Notes under the pieces: generated by a model | Database searches by the model: none | Seen by the model: only the letters and a program-made list of their open reading frames with translations | Told to the model about the DNA's origin: nothing | Made by a program: the position numbers and the translations under genes | Shown: in pieces, positions 46,249 to 56,054 of the stretch | Position numbering within the stretch: position 1 is the stretch's first letter | Layout: every line of letters starts with the position of its first letter | Assembly (NCBI GenBank): GCA_016795205.1 | Contig: JAEUHZ010000072.1 | Location: 1 to 64,000, forward strand | Length of the DNA stretch: 64,000 bases | From: Planctomycetota bacterium | Lineage (GTDB): Bacteria; Planctomycetota; UBA1135; GCA-002686595 | Reading direction: 5' to 3'

Positions 46249-49200
46249 GCAGCGAGCGGCACGCCCGCGCCAAGGAGATCTTCCTCGCGGCCTGTGATCT
46301 CGACGCTGCGCCGCGCGCCGCGTTCGTCGAGGAGCGCTGCGCGGGCGACCGGGAGCTCCTGGACGCGGTGCACGAGCTCCTCGCGAACGACGCGCACCCG
46401 CTGGCGAGCCTCGACCAGCCCGTCGCCGAGCGGCTGGCCGCCGAACTCTTCGAGGACGACCACGAACTCCCACCGCCCGAACGGATCGGTAGCTATCGCG
46501 TGATCCGGCTCCTCGGCCGGGGCGGGATGGGCGCCGTGTACGAGGTCGAGCAGGAGAATCCGCGCCGTCGCGTGGCCCTCAAGATCGTGGCGACCGGTGC
46601 GGGCTCGCGCGGGAGCCTGCGCCGTCTGCGTCACGAGGCGCAGATCCTGGCGCGCCTCAAGCACCCAGGCATCGCGCAGATCCACGAGGCCGGCTCGTCC
46701 GAGGTGTACGGGGTCGTGCAGCCCTGGTTCGTCATGGAGCTCGTCGAGGGCGCGACGCTCCTCGACCACGCCCGGCGCGCGCGGCTCGAGCTGGCGGCGC
46801 GCGCGGCGCTCGTCGCCGACGTCTGCGACGCGGTGCAACACGCCCACGAGGCCGGCGTGCTGCACTGCGACCTCAAGGGCGCGAACGTGGTCGTCGATGC
46901 CCAGGGCCGCCCCAAGGTGATCGATTTCGGCGTCGCGCGCGTCCTGGAGCGCGTCGCGGGCACGGACGGGCTGACGACCGCAACCGGCTCTCTGGCCGGC
47001 ACGCTGGCGACGATGAGCCCCGAGCACGTCGCCGGCGGCCCGCGCGACCTCGACGAGCGCTCCGACGTCTACGCCTTGGGCGTCATCACCTACGAGCTCC
47101 TCACGGGTCGTCCACCGCTGGACGTGACGGAACTGTCCGTGCCCGAGGCCGTGCGACGGATCTGCGAGGACCCGCCACCGCGCGCGGGTTCACTGGTTCC
47201 CGAGCTGGGCGGCGACCTGGAGACGATCCTCGCCAAGGCGCTCGCCAAGGACCGCGAGCAGCGCTACGCCTCGGCGCGTGCGCTCGCGGACGACCTGCGC
47301 CGCTGGATCGCCGGCCGCCCGATCGCGGCACGGCCGCTCAGCGCCGCGTACCGACTGCGGCTGTTCGCGCGCCGCAATCGCGTGCTGTCCGCGGTGGCGG
47401 CCGTGTCGGCTGCGGCGCTGCTCGTGCTGGCCGGGTTCGCCGTGCGCTCTTGGCAGCGTGAATCCGCGCTGCGCTCGCAGTCGGCAACCGTGGCGGACGG
47501 CAACGTCCTGCTCGCCGCGCAGCGCGCAGTGAACGCCGGCGATCCGGCGTTGGCGCGCACGCTGCTCGCGTCGCTGCGCACGTCCTCCGCGGGCTGGGAG
47601 CGCCGTCGGCTGCGGCGCGAGCTGGAGGGCTGGATCGCGGAGTACCCCACGCACGAGCGCGTGGTCGAGATCGGATTCTCGCCCGACTCGTCGCAAGCCT
47701 TCGCCGCGGGCCACTCGGGGGCCTTCTGGCGCGTGAACGCGCTCACCGGACAGGAGCTCGGTCGGCTGGCGGGCGCGCCGGCCCGCGAGCGCACGGTGGC
47801 CGCGCTCCCCGACGGCAGCGGCTGCCTCGCGTTCGGCCAGCGCGAGCTCGTGCTGTGGGACTCCGCCACGGGGGCCGCGATCCGCACCCTGCCACTCGAT
47901 CCGACCGCCAGCGCGGATCCGCGCGGCGCGGCGCGCTTCTCACCGAGCGGGCGCTGGCTCGCGACGCGCGGGCGCGTGTTCGACCTCTGGGCACCCGACG
48001 CACCGCCGCTCTCCGTGCAAGCCGGGTACGTCGCGTTCTCCCGCGATCCCGAGGTCATCGCGTCGCAGGACCAGCGCATCACGGTCGACGACCTGGAGAC
48101 CGGCCGCAGGCTCTTCGCGGTCGACGTGACGCAGCCGGCCCGCGCGCTGGCGCTGGACCCCGCCGCGCGCCGCCTGGTCGCGAGCGACGAGACCCACGTG
48201 CACGTGACCGACCTCGCGACGGGCGCGCGGCGCACGCTGTCCGCCGCGCACGCGCACGCGCCGAACGCGCTGGCCTTCCGGCCGGACGGCGCGCGGCTCG
48301 TCGCGCTGCAGGACGACGGCTCGTTCCTGGTCCACGATCCCGACGCGGATCGGGTGGTCCTGCGTGGCCGCGTCGGCCGCAGCTCGTGGAAGAGCATGGC
48401 GGCCTGGAGCGCCGACGGCGCTCTGCTCCTCACCGCCGGCTGGTCCAGTGGCGAGTTGCGCGTGTGGGACGCGCGCGACGACGCCGAGGTCCTGCACGGC
48501 CACGAGAGCTTCGTCTATCCCGTGGCCTACACGCCGGACGGACAGCGCATCGTTTCGGGGAGCTGGGATCGCACCGTGCGCGTGTGGTGCGCGGCCACGA
48601 ACGAGCTCCTGGCCACGCTCGAAGGGCACACCGGCCACCGTGTGCACGCCCTGGCCGTGTCGCCCGACAGCGAGTCGCTCGTGAGCGCCGGGGAGGACGG
48701 CGCGCTCGTCCTGTGGGACCTCGGCACCGGCGCGCAGCGCGCGCGCCACGCGGGCTCACGGAGGCTCGGCGCCGTTGCCTGGGGTCGTGGCGGCCGGATC
48801 GCCTCCGGCGAGGAGGATCCCGGCGCCGCGGTGATCCTGCACAACGCCGCAGACCTCACGCCGGTCGGGTCGCTCTCCGTGTCGGAGCGTGGCGTGACCG
48901 CGCTGGCGTTCTCGCCCGACGGACGACGCCTCGCGGCGGGGATGCACGACGGGACGCTGGCGATCTGGGATCTCGAGCGCGGAGGCCAGCCGGTCACCGC
49001 CACGTTGCAGGGCTACGTCCGCAGCGTGGCCTTCGCGCCGGACGGGCAGGAGCTCGTCGCCGCCACCGAGGGTCGGATCGTGTGCGTCCTCGACAGCGAG
49101 CGCGCCGCTGTGCGACTGACCCTGCGCGGCCACGCACGCGAAGCGTTCAGCGCGGCATTCTCGCCGGACGGCACGCGCATCGCTTCGGGGGGGCGCGACG

Positions 49201-49553
49201 GGCTGCTGCGCCTGTGGGACGTCGAGGGCGGCGCGGAGCTGGGCGCGTTCGAGGGCCACACGAGCTACATCTGGTCGCTGGCCTTCCACCCCGAGGGCGC
49301 GCGCATCGTGACCGGTTCGGGTGACGGGACGGTCCGCCAATGGGAGTCCGAGCCGGTTCCCGCGACGTTTGCGCGGCGGACGCGCAGGGTGGCGGCGGCG
49401 GCGGGGGCGGGCGCGCTCCTCGACCGGCTGGCGGGCGGGCGCGACGACCCCCGGACACTCCTGGACCGGCTCGCGGCGGAGGTCGGGCTCTCCACCGAGG
49501 AGCGCTGGGCCGCGCGCAACGAGCTCCTGCGGCGCTCCAGCGCGCCCCGCTGA
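46245..49553 (+). CDS. Serine/threonine protein kinase with C-terminal WD40 repeats
   Basis: The 1102-residue protein has an N-terminal helical domain (1-75) typical of sigma-linked kinases, a Hanks kinase domain (about 84-355: GRGGMGAVYE, Lys113 in ALKIV, Asp209 in HCDLKGAN, DFG at 227-229, APE-like SPEH), one TM helix (about 380-400) and a beta-propeller region (about 480-1060) with many WD40-type ends (VWDARDD, LWDLGTG, IWDLERG, LWDVEGG). The catalytic Arg of HRD is Cys here. It likely senses external signals through the propeller and regulates the co-transcribed sigma factor. Confidence 0.9.
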   Translation: MSSERHARAKEIFLAACDLDAAPRAAFVEERCAGDRELLDAVHELLANDAHPLASLDQPVAERLAAELFEDDHELPPPERIGSYRVIRLLGRGGMGAVYEVEQENPRRRVALKIVATGAGSRGSLRRLRHEAQILARLKHPGIAQIHEAGSSEVYGVVQPWFVMELVEGATLLDHARRARLELAARAALVADVCDAVQHAHEAGVLHCDLKGANVVVDAQGRPKVIDFGVARVLERVAGTDGLTTATGSLAGTLATMSPEHVAGGPRDLDERSDVYALGVITYELLTGRPPLDVTELSVPEAVRRICEDPPPRAGSLVPELGGDLETILAKALAKDREQRYASARALADDLRRWIAGRPIAARPLSAAYRLRLFARRNRVLSAVAAVSAAALLVLAGFAVRSWQRESALRSQSATVADGNVLLAAQRAVNAGDPALARTLLASLRTSSAGWERRRLRRELEGWIAEYPTHERVVEIGFSPDSSQAFAAGHSGAFWRVNALTGQELGRLAGAPARERTVAALPDGSGCLAFGQRELVLWDSATGAAIRTLPLDPTASADPRGAARFSPSGRWLATRGRVFDLWAPDAPPLSVQAGYVAFSRDPEVIASQDQRITVDDLETGRRLFAVDVTQPARALALDPAARRLVASDETHVHVTDLATGARRTLSAAHAHAPNALAFRPDGARLVALQDDGSFLVHDPDADRVVLRGRVGRSSWKSMAAWSADGALLLTAGWSSGELRVWDARDDAEVLHGHESFVYPVAYTPDGQRIVSGSWDRTVRVWCAATNELLATLEGHTGHRVHALAVSPDSESLVSAGEDGALVLWDLGTGAQRARHAGSRRLGAVAWGRGGRIASGEEDPGAAVILHNAADLTPVGSLSVSERGVTALAFSPDGRRLAAGMHDGTLAIWDLERGGQPVTATLQGYVRSVAFAPDGQELVAATEGRIVCVLDSERAAVRLTLRGHAREAFSAAFSPDGTRIASGGRDGLLRLWDVEGGAELGAFEGHTSYIWSLAFHPEGARIVTGSGDGTVRQWESEPVPATFARRTRRVAAAAGAGALLDRLAGGRDDPRTLLDRLAAEVGLSTEERWAARNELLRRSSAPR

Positions 49554-49672
49554 GCGCGGCTCGGGCGAAAGCCGCTTTCCTGAGGGGTTCGCTCGGCCGC
49601 CTGCGTGGAAGGGGAAGCAGGTCAGCCGCGAGCCGCCTGCGCCGACCGAGCGTCCTCGGGGGCACTCCCCGC

Positions 49673-49699
49673 GGGGTCCCGGTTGGAAGGACCCCAACC
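49673..49699 (+). promoter_or_regulatory. Overlapping alternative hairpins in the 5' region of 49712
   Basis: GGGGTCC (49673-49679) can pair with GGACCCC (49689-49695), and GGTTGG (49681-49686) with CCAACC (49694-49699); the two stems exclude each other. This lies 13 nt before the start codon and could affect translation. Pattern only. Confidence 0.3.
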
Positions 49700-49711
49700 C
49701 GGAGCCCCACC

Positions 49712-51196
49712 ATGTCGCAGCCCCAGTTCCTCCGCGCCGGCTCTCAGCGGGCCGCACTCCGTCTGGCCGCACCCCTGCTCCTCGCCGGCTGGTCGCCCGC
49801 GGCGACGGGAGGGGCCACCTCCCTCGAGCCCGGGAGCGTGTTCCGCTTCGACACGACGCCGCAAGCCGTGGTGGGAGCCTGCGACGGCGCAGCCCTCGGG
49901 TTCTGCAACGTGATCCAGGATCAGACGCCGTTGCGTGCCTACGCCTACGGGGTCGTCAGCGCGGCACAGGCCGCGGCGAGCGTGGCGCAGCACCACGAAT
50001 TCTCGATATCCGCACCCGCGCTGGTGGGCAGTCGGGCGAACGGGGTGCTCCACGCGCAGATCGCCGGGTCCGTGCGCGTGCGCGGGTACCTCTTCACGAT
50101 GGGCGGGGCCACGGCGACCGCGGGGGTCGTGCTCCAACTCCTCGACGTGACCGACGGCGCGGACGAGGCGACGCTGGTGTGGAGCGGCGCGATCTCGGAC
50201 TACCGCGCCGAGACCCGGCCGAGCTTCGCGGTCGGCGCCGCGGCCAGCGTGAAGGTCGAAGGCGGCTTCCCCTACATCGGAGCGGCAGGTGGCGGCGAGG
50301 TGGGCCTCGAGATCGGCATCTCGCCCGACCTCCAGCTCATCCGGGACGCGATCGACTTCGGCTTCCCGGTGCTCGTCCAGCGCGGGCGCAGCTACCGGCT
50401 GCAGCTCGCGCTCGACGTCGCGACGCACAACCGGATCCTGGCCGCGACCTCGATCGCGTGCTTCTACTCGTCCGCGGATGGCGCGCCCGCCGTGCCGAAC
50501 ACGTACAACCCGCGCTCCAGCCCCAAGAAGGGCAGCGAGAACTCCTGGCTGTCGATCCTGACCGCGCCCTCGGGCGGCAAGGCCGCGCTGTTCGGCGGGC
50601 GCGTCGGCAACTTCGGGTTGCCCAAGGGCGTCGCCGACCTGACCTGCGGCAGCGTGTTGGGCATCACGCGCACCATCTGGGAGCAGGGTCTCACGAATCC
50701 CTACAACGCGCTCTCCTCGAGCGAGGAGAACGTCACGCAGCGCTCGGACCGGTACCTGGCGCACCTCTTCGGCCTGTCGCCGGGACAAAGCGTCGGGCCG
50801 GTGACGCTGGCGGACTCCTCGTTCATGCGCGTCGCGCAGGACGACGAGGAGGAGGTCCTGGACCTGCCCGGTGTGCACCTCGACGCCTTGGTCCTGACGC
50901 TGGCGGAGGACCCGGCCGAGGACGTGCGGCGGGCCGCGAACCGCGCCATCGAGCGCCAGCTCCAGAGCGGCGGGGCGCTGGTCAGCTCGTGCCTGCCCCG
51001 TGCGCGGGGAGGTGATCTCGAGGACGTGCTCGACCTCGTCGATCGCCTGATCCTCGACGCGGTCGCGGCGGGGCTACCGGTCAACAACGCGGCGTTGCTC
51101 CAGGCGCTGGCGCGCACCGAGTTCGGCAACCAGAACTACCGGCTGGCCTACACCCGGACGCGAGCGGCGTACCTGCAACTCACGCGCGACCTGTGA
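49712..51196 (+). CDS. Secreted protein of unknown function
   Basis: The 494-residue protein has a signal peptide (about 1-32). The first half has long strand-rich segments (VLHAQIAGSVRVRGYLFTMGG; GVVLQLLDVTDG), like a jelly-roll. The second half includes an Asp/Glu-rich acidic stretch (DDEEEVLDLPG) and helices (EDPAEDVRRAANRAIERQL; DVLDLVDRLILDAVAAG). No family recognised. It follows the kinase by 158 nt and could be a substrate or target of the signalling pair, but this is speculation. Confidence 0.6.
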   Translation: MSQPQFLRAGSQRAALRLAAPLLLAGWSPAATGGATSLEPGSVFRFDTTPQAVVGACDGAALGFCNVIQDQTPLRAYAYGVVSAAQAAASVAQHHEFSISAPALVGSRANGVLHAQIAGSVRVRGYLFTMGGATATAGVVLQLLDVTDGADEATLVWSGAISDYRAETRPSFAVGAAASVKVEGGFPYIGAAGGGEVGLEIGISPDLQLIRDAIDFGFPVLVQRGRSYRLQLALDVATHNRILAATSIACFYSSADGAPAVPNTYNPRSSPKKGSENSWLSILTAPSGGKAALFGGRVGNFGLPKGVADLTCGSVLGITRTIWEQGLTNPYNALSSSEENVTQRSDRYLAHLFGLSPGQSVGPVTLADSSFMRVAQDDEEEVLDLPGVHLDALVLTLAEDPAEDVRRAANRAIERQLQSGGALVSSCLPRARGGDLEDVLDLVDRLILDAVAAGLPVNNAALLQALARTEFGNQNYRLAYTRTRAAYLQLTRDL

Positions 51197-51291
51197 CGGC
51201 CCAGCTCGCGCGGGCAGGGCTGGCCCCGGCGCGGCAGGGCGCCGGGGCAGTCGCCGGCGCGCTGGCTGTCGACCGGCAGTGTGCGCGCGGC

Positions 51292-51297
51292 TAGCCT
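51292..51297 (+). promoter_or_regulatory. -10-like TAGCCT 9 nt before nupC
   Basis: TAGCCT ends 9 nt before GTG 51307, with no Shine-Dalgarno sequence; suggests leaderless transcription. Confidence 0.3.
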
Positions 51298-51306
51298 CGC
51301 CGCCCC

Positions 51307-52563
51307 GTGACGTTCGCACGCGCCCTCCTCGGCATCGCGATCCTGCTCGGCCTCGCGTGGCTGCTCTCGCGCGACCGGCAGCGCATCCCCTGGCGCATCG
51401 TCGTCGGTGGGATCCTGCTCCAGATCGTGGTCGTCTTCGCCGTGTCGCGGACCGGCGCGGGGCGGGCCTTCTTCGAGGGCGCGTCGGCGTTCATCTCGAA
51501 GCTCGTGTCGATGACCGTCCCCGGCGCCGAGATGGTGTTCGGCGGCTTGGCGCGCCCGAACGACACGTTGGGCTTCGTGTTCGCGTTCGCGGGCACGGGT
51601 CTCGTGGTGATCATCTTCGTGTCGGCCTTGATGTCGGTCCTCTACCACCTGCGCGTCATGCAGGTCCTCGTGTGGGCGCTGGCGAAGGTCATGAGCCGGA
51701 CGATGGGGCTCTCCGGCGGCGAGTCGATGGCCGCGGCGGCCAACATCTTCATGGGTCAGACCGAGGCGCCGCTGGTCGTGAAGCCGTACTTGGCGGGCAT
51801 GACGAAGTCGGAGCTGAACGCGTTGATGACCGGTGGCTTCGCGACGATCGCGGGGTCCGTCATGGCCGTCTACATGCAGGTCATCGGGCCGGAGATCGCG
51901 CCGCACCTCGTGACCGCGTCGGTGATGAGCGCGCCGGCGTCCTTCGTGATCGCCAAGATCGTGCTGCCGGAACGCGAGGTCTCGGCCACGTCCGGTCGCG
52001 TCGAGCTGCGCTTCGACCGCAGCGCGCGCAACGTGATCGAGGCCGCGGCGAACGGGACGAGCGATGGCTTGCGGCTGTGGCTCAACGTGATCGCGATGCT
52101 GATCGCGTTCGTGGCGCTGGTGGCTCTCGTGAACTGGCCGCTCGAGGCCTTGGGGGAGGCGCTCGCGCTCGACGGCGGTCTCTCGATCCAGCGCATCTTC
52201 GGCTGGATCTTCGCGCCGATCGCCTGGACGATCGGCATCGGCAATTGGCACGACTGCCAGATCGTCGGCGGCCTGCTCGGCACACAGGTCTCGATCAACG
52301 AGTTCGTCGCGTTCCAGGGTCTGGCGCAGACGCTGCAGGCCGCGGATCCCGCGCAGGCCTTCCAAGACCCGCGTTCGGCGAAGATCGCCGCCTACGCGCT
52401 GTGCGGCTTCGCCAACTTCTCCTCGATCGGCATCCAGATGGGCGGGCTCTCGGCGCTCGTGCCCGAGCGCAAGGCCGAGCTCTCGGACCTGGCACTGAGG
52501 GCCATGCTGGGCGGTGCGCTGGCCTGCTGGACCACTGCGACCGTGGCGGGGGCCTTCCTGTGA
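51307..52563 (+). CDS. nupC: Concentrative nucleoside transporter
   Basis: The 418-residue inner-membrane protein is a CNT family nucleoside:cation symporter. The signature NIFMGQTEAPLVVKPYL and GFATIAGSVMAVYMQV are present, plus about ten hydrophobic helices and GFANFSSIGIQMGGL near the C-terminus. It overlaps the purine nucleoside phosphorylase start (GTGA), so uptake and cleavage are coupled. Confidence 0.92.
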   Translation: MTFARALLGIAILLGLAWLLSRDRQRIPWRIVVGGILLQIVVVFAVSRTGAGRAFFEGASAFISKLVSMTVPGAEMVFGGLARPNDTLGFVFAFAGTGLVVIIFVSALMSVLYHLRVMQVLVWALAKVMSRTMGLSGGESMAAAANIFMGQTEAPLVVKPYLAGMTKSELNALMTGGFATIAGSVMAVYMQVIGPEIAPHLVTASVMSAPASFVIAKIVLPEREVSATSGRVELRFDRSARNVIEAAANGTSDGLRLWLNVIAMLIAFVALVALVNWPLEALGEALALDGGLSIQRIFGWIFAPIAWTIGIGNWHDCQIVGGLLGTQVSINEFVAFQGLAQTLQAADPAQAFQDPRSAKIAAYALCGFANFSSIGIQMGGLSALVPERKAELSDLALRAMLGGALACWTTATVAGAFL

Positions 52564-53381
52564 GCGCGACGCTCGAGCGCGTGGAGCGCCTGGCCGACTC
52601 GCTGCGCGCGCACGGCGTCGAGGGCGCGCGCGTGGCCTTGGTGCTCGGTTCGGGGCTCGGCGCCTTCGTCGAGCGCGTGGCCGGATCCACGTCGATCCCT
52701 TACGACGCGATCGACGGCCTGCCGGGCAGCGCGGTGCCCGGTCACGCCGGACGTCTCGTCCTGGGCGAGGTCGGTGGCGTGCGCGTCGTCGTGCAGCAAG
52801 GTCGCGTCCACCTCTACGAGGGCTGGAGCGCGCACGAGGTCACGCGCGCGATCCGTGCCTTCGCGCGCTGCGGCCTGCGCGCGGTCGTGCTCACGAACGC
52901 TGCCGGCGGGCTGCGGCGCGCCTGGACGCCGCCCACGCTCATGCGCATCACGGACCACGTGAACCTCCAAGGGCGGACGCCGCTCCTGCCCGGCGAGGGC
53001 GCCGCGGCCAACCCCTACGACGAGGCGCTGGGGCGGGCTCTCGACGACGCGGCGCACGCGCGCCGCCTGCGGCTCGAGCACGGCGTCTACGCCGGTGTGC
53101 TGGGCCCGAGCTACGAGACGCCGGCCGAGATCCGCTGGCTGTCCTCCTTCGGCGCGGACGCCGTCGGCATGAGCACCGTGTGCGAGGCGCAGGCCGCCCG
53201 CGCCGCGGGGCTGCGCGTGGCCGCGGTCTCCTGCATCACGAACCTGGCGGCCGGGATCGCGCCCGGCCCGCTCTCCCACGAGGAGGTCATGGAGGTCGGA
53301 CGGCAGGCCTCCCAGCGCTTCTGTGAGCTGCTCGAGGAGGCCCTGCCGCGGATCGCCGGGCTCTGCGAGCCGGTGACGTAG
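52560..53381 (+). CDS. punA: Purine-nucleoside phosphorylase (trimeric type)
   Basis: The 273-residue enzyme splits purine (deoxy)nucleosides to base and (deoxy)ribose 1-phosphate. Motifs: LVLGSGLGAF (phosphate loop), QGRVHLYEGW, LTNAAGGL, GPSYETPAEI and ADAVGMSTVCEA (family normally STVPE). Length fits the trimeric PNP class. Start: GTG 52560 overlapping nupC. Confidence 0.92.
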   Translation: MSATLERVERLADSLRAHGVEGARVALVLGSGLGAFVERVAGSTSIPYDAIDGLPGSAVPGHAGRLVLGEVGGVRVVVQQGRVHLYEGWSAHEVTRAIRAFARCGLRAVVLTNAAGGLRRAWTPPTLMRITDHVNLQGRTPLLPGEGAAANPYDEALGRALDDAAHARRLRLEHGVYAGVLGPSYETPAEIRWLSSFGADAVGMSTVCEAQAARAAGLRVAAVSCITNLAAGIAPGPLSHEEVMEVGRQASQRFCELLEEALPRIAGLCEPVT

Positions 53382-53414
53382 GCGCGGCCCCGGACGGCCG
53401 GAGCCCGCCCGCGC

Positions 53415-53420
53415 TAAGGT
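53415..53420 (+). promoter_or_regulatory. -10-like TAAGGT 7 nt before the OPT transporter
   Basis: TAAGGT ends 7 nt before ATG 53428; the AAGG within it could instead be a ribosome site. No -35 seen. Confidence 0.25.
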
Positions 53421-53427
53421 CTGTGCG

Positions 53428-55200
53428 ATGAGCCAAGCCCCCGCGCCGCACGGTGATCTCGACCTGTCTCACGCCAAGGTCCGGCCGCCCGGCGCGCGCG
53501 AGTTCACGCTGCGCGGCGTGCTGGTGGCCGCGGTCGTGGCGGCCATGATCGGGTCCGCGTACCCGTACGTCGTCTTGAAGCTCGGCTTCGGGCCGAACAT
53601 CGCGGTCGTGTCGGCCTTCTTCGGCTGGCTGGCGCTGGCGGCGATGTCGCGCGGCGTGGCGCTGCGCTGGGAGAGCAACCTGGCGCAGGCCGCGGGAACG
53701 GTCGCGGGCCAGACCGCCTTCATGTGCACGGTCCTGGCGGCGTTCGACATGCTGACCATGGATCCGAGCGCGGGCGTGCAGCTCTCGCTGACCCGCACGC
53801 AGACCTTCCTGTGGCTGACCTCCGCGGGGGTGCTCGGCGTGCTGCTCGCGGTGCCCATGCGGCGGCACTTCATCGTGGACGAGAAGCTGCCCTACGCCGA
53901 CGGCCTCGCGGCGGGCGAGACCCTGATCGTGCTGGACTCGCGTGGCGCGCACGCTCAGCTCGCGGTGCGGTCGATGCTCGCGGGCCTCCTCTCGTCGGCG
54001 CTGGTCACCCTGGGCTACATGCGCGGACTGATCGCCGAGGTCCAGCCGATCGTCGTGAACGCCTACTCGAAGGTCACGGGCCTGGGTTTCTCGTGGGGGC
54101 TGCTCACGATCGGGTCGGGGATGATCATCGGCCTGCGCATCTGCGCCAACATGTTCCTCGGGATGCTGCTCTCGTGGGTCATCGCGCCGGTCCTGCTCGT
54201 GGACCACGGCGTGCTCGCCCCGGGCTTCACGAAGCGCGATCTGCTCCTGTGGGTCATGTGGCCCGCGACGGGGATGATGGTGGCGGGCGGCCTGACCGCC
54301 TTGTTCCTGAAGTGGAACATCCTGGTGCGCACCTTCCGGCAGCTCTCGGGCGCCAGCGTCGACTCCGAGGACCTGCCGTTGCGCTGGGTCGCGATCGGAT
54401 CGCTCCTGGCGGTGGTCGCGATCGTGCTCGTGCAGCACCTGGGGCTGGGCATGCCGGTCTGGGAGATCCTTCTCGCGCTCTTGTTCACGATCCCGCTCAT
54501 GCTCGTGGGCCTGCGCGTCCTGGGGGAGACGAACTGGGGGCCGATCAGCGCGCTGTCGAACCTGATGCAAGGGGTCTTCGGTGCCATCTCGCCCGGCAAC
54601 ATCCCCACGAACATGGCGGCCAGCGGCCTGACCGGCACCGTCGTGGCGACCTCCGAGGGCCTCGTGCAGAGCTACAAGACCGGCGACATGATCGGCTCGA
54701 AGCCGCGCTACCTGGCTTACGTGCAGCTCATGGCCGTGCCGATCGGCGCCGCCGCGACGGCCATCGTCTACCCGGTGCTGCGCGAGGTGTTCGGCTTCGA
54801 AGGCGACAACGCGCTGACCAGTCCGATTTCGCAGAAGTGGGTCGGCTTCGCGAAGCTCCTGGGGCAGGGCCTCCACACGCTGCACCCCAGCGCGATCTGG
54901 GCGCTCGGCAGCGGCGTGGCGCTCGGGATCCTGTTCACGGTGCTCGAGCAGCGGAAGTCGATCCGGACCTGGATCCCGTCGCCGACCGGCATCGGGATCG
55001 GGATGCTCGTGCCCGGTGCGGCCGTCGCGAGCATGTTCCTGGGCTCGCTGATCGACTGGTTCTTCCGCCGGCGCGACCCCCGCGGCGTCGACCGTTGGTC
55101 GCTGCCGCTGGCCTCGGGCTTCATCGCCGGCGAGGCCCTGATCATCGTGATCCTCTCGTTGCTCTACGCCGGGGGCGTGCTGAGCCCGGCGGCGCACTGA
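53428..55200 (+). CDS. OPT family oligopeptide/metal-chelate transporter
   Basis: The 590-residue membrane protein has about 14 hydrophobic helices. The first has the family's [41 protein letters not shown] pattern in outline, and [16 protein letters not shown] and [12 protein letters not shown] are OPT hallmarks. OPT proteins move small peptides or chelates into cells. Its place between nucleoside genes and rpiB is odd; a role in importing nucleoside-like compounds is not excluded. Confidence 0.88.
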   Translation: MSQAPAPHGDLDLSHAKVRPPGAREFTLRGVLVAAVVAAMIGSAYPYVVLKLGFGPNIAVVSAFFGWLALAAMSRGVALRWESNLAQAAGTVAGQTAFMCTVLAAFDMLTMDPSAGVQLSLTRTQTFLWLTSAGVLGVLLAVPMRRHFIVDEKLPYADGLAAGETLIVLDSRGAHAQLAVRSMLAGLLSSALVTLGYMRGLIAEVQPIVVNAYSKVTGLGFSWGLLTIGSGMIIGLRICANMFLGMLLSWVIAPVLLVDHGVLAPGFTKRDLLLWVMWPATGMMVAGGLTALFLKWNILVRTFRQLSGASVDSEDLPLRWVAIGSLLAVVAIVLVQHLGLGMPVWEILLALLFTIPLMLVGLRVLGETNWGPISALSNLMQGVFGAISPGNIPTNMAASGLTGTVVATSEGLVQSYKTGDMIGSKPRYLAYVQLMAVPIGAAATAIVYPVLREVFGFEGDNALTSPISQKWVGFAKLLGQGLHTLHPSAIWALGSGVALGILFTVLEQRKSIRTWIPSPTGIGIGMLVPGAAVASMFLGSLIDWFFRRRDPRGVDRWSLPLASGFIAGEALIIVILSLLYAGGVLSPAAH

Positions 55201-55203
55201 CGC

Positions 55204-55209
55204 TAGACT
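55204..55209 (+). promoter_or_regulatory. -10-like TAGACT 9 nt before rpiB
   Basis: TAGACT ends 9 nt before ATG 55219, no ribosome site visible. Confidence 0.3.
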
Positions 55210-55218
55210 CGAAGCCCG

Positions 55219-56025
55219 ATGGCGGCCTCGCTGGACCTCACCGCGCTCGTGCGGCGCGTCGCTGGCCGGGTCATGGCCGAGCGCGGCCGTGCGCTCCACC
55301 TCGCTGGCCAGCCGGCCGCGCCAGGCGCCGGACGCCCGGCCGGAGTGCAGGTGGCGCTCACCGGCGCAGGCGGGCCCGACCGTCCCGCGACGGACGAGTC
55401 GGCGGCTCCGGCGCGGCGCGGCGTCGCGTTGGTCACCGCGCGCGATCTCGAGGGCGTGCCGGAGGGCGGCTCTCACTTCGTGCCGCGCGGCGCGCTCGTC
55501 ACGGACCTCGCGCGCGAGGAGGCTGGGCGGCGCGGCATCCGCCTCGAGGAGCGCGTCGCCGGCCGGCCGGCCGTCACGCGCATCGCGCTGGGCGCGGATC
55601 ACGGCGGCGTGCGCCTCAAGGGCGATCTGGCCGAGCTCCTGCGCTCCCTGGGGGTCGAGGTGCTCGACGTCGGCACGCGCGGCGAGGACCCGGTCGACTA
55701 TCCGGATTTCGCGCGCGCGGCCGCCGAGCTCGTGGCGCGCGGCGAGGCGCACCTGGGAATCGTCGTCGACGGCGCCGGCATCGGCTCGGCCATGGCTGCG
55801 AACAAGGTGCCCGGCGTGCGCGCCGCGAACTGCTGGGACGAAGCCACGGCGCAGAACGCGCGCGAGCACAACTACGCGAACGTCCTGACGCTGGGCGCGA
55901 GGCACCTGACACCCGAGGCGGCGCGCAAGGTCGTGCGCGCGTTCCTCGCGACGAACGAGGGCGAGGCGCGTCACGGCCGGCGTGTCGCCAAGATCACCGA
56001 GATCGAGCGGCGCTACGCGCGCTGA
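55219..56025 (+). CDS. rpiB: RpiB/LacAB-family sugar-phosphate isomerase with N-terminal microcompartment-type extension
   Basis: The 268-residue protein has its RpiB core at about 120-268: ADHGG, [21 protein letters not shown], and Cys205 with [14 protein letters not shown]. The normal catalytic Cys of CGTGIG is Asp184 here, so catalysis must differ or the substrate has changed. Residues 1-25 ([19 protein letters not shown]) form an amphipathic helix like encapsulation peptides of bacterial microcompartments; residues 69-113 ([39 protein letters not shown] in outline) resemble the EutQ N-terminal segment. It is much longer than standard RpiB (about 150). Confidence 0.85.
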   Translation: MAASLDLTALVRRVAGRVMAERGRALHLAGQPAAPGAGRPAGVQVALTGAGGPDRPATDESAAPARRGVALVTARDLEGVPEGGSHFVPRGALVTDLAREEAGRRGIRLEERVAGRPAVTRIALGADHGGVRLKGDLAELLRSLGVEVLDVGTRGEDPVDYPDFARAAAELVARGEAHLGIVVDGAGIGSAMAANKVPGVRAANCWDEATAQNAREHNYANVLTLGARHLTPEAARKVVRAFLATNEGEARHGRRVAKITEIERRYAR

Positions 56026-56054
56026 GCACGGCCTTCGCCGTCACCCCGACCCCC

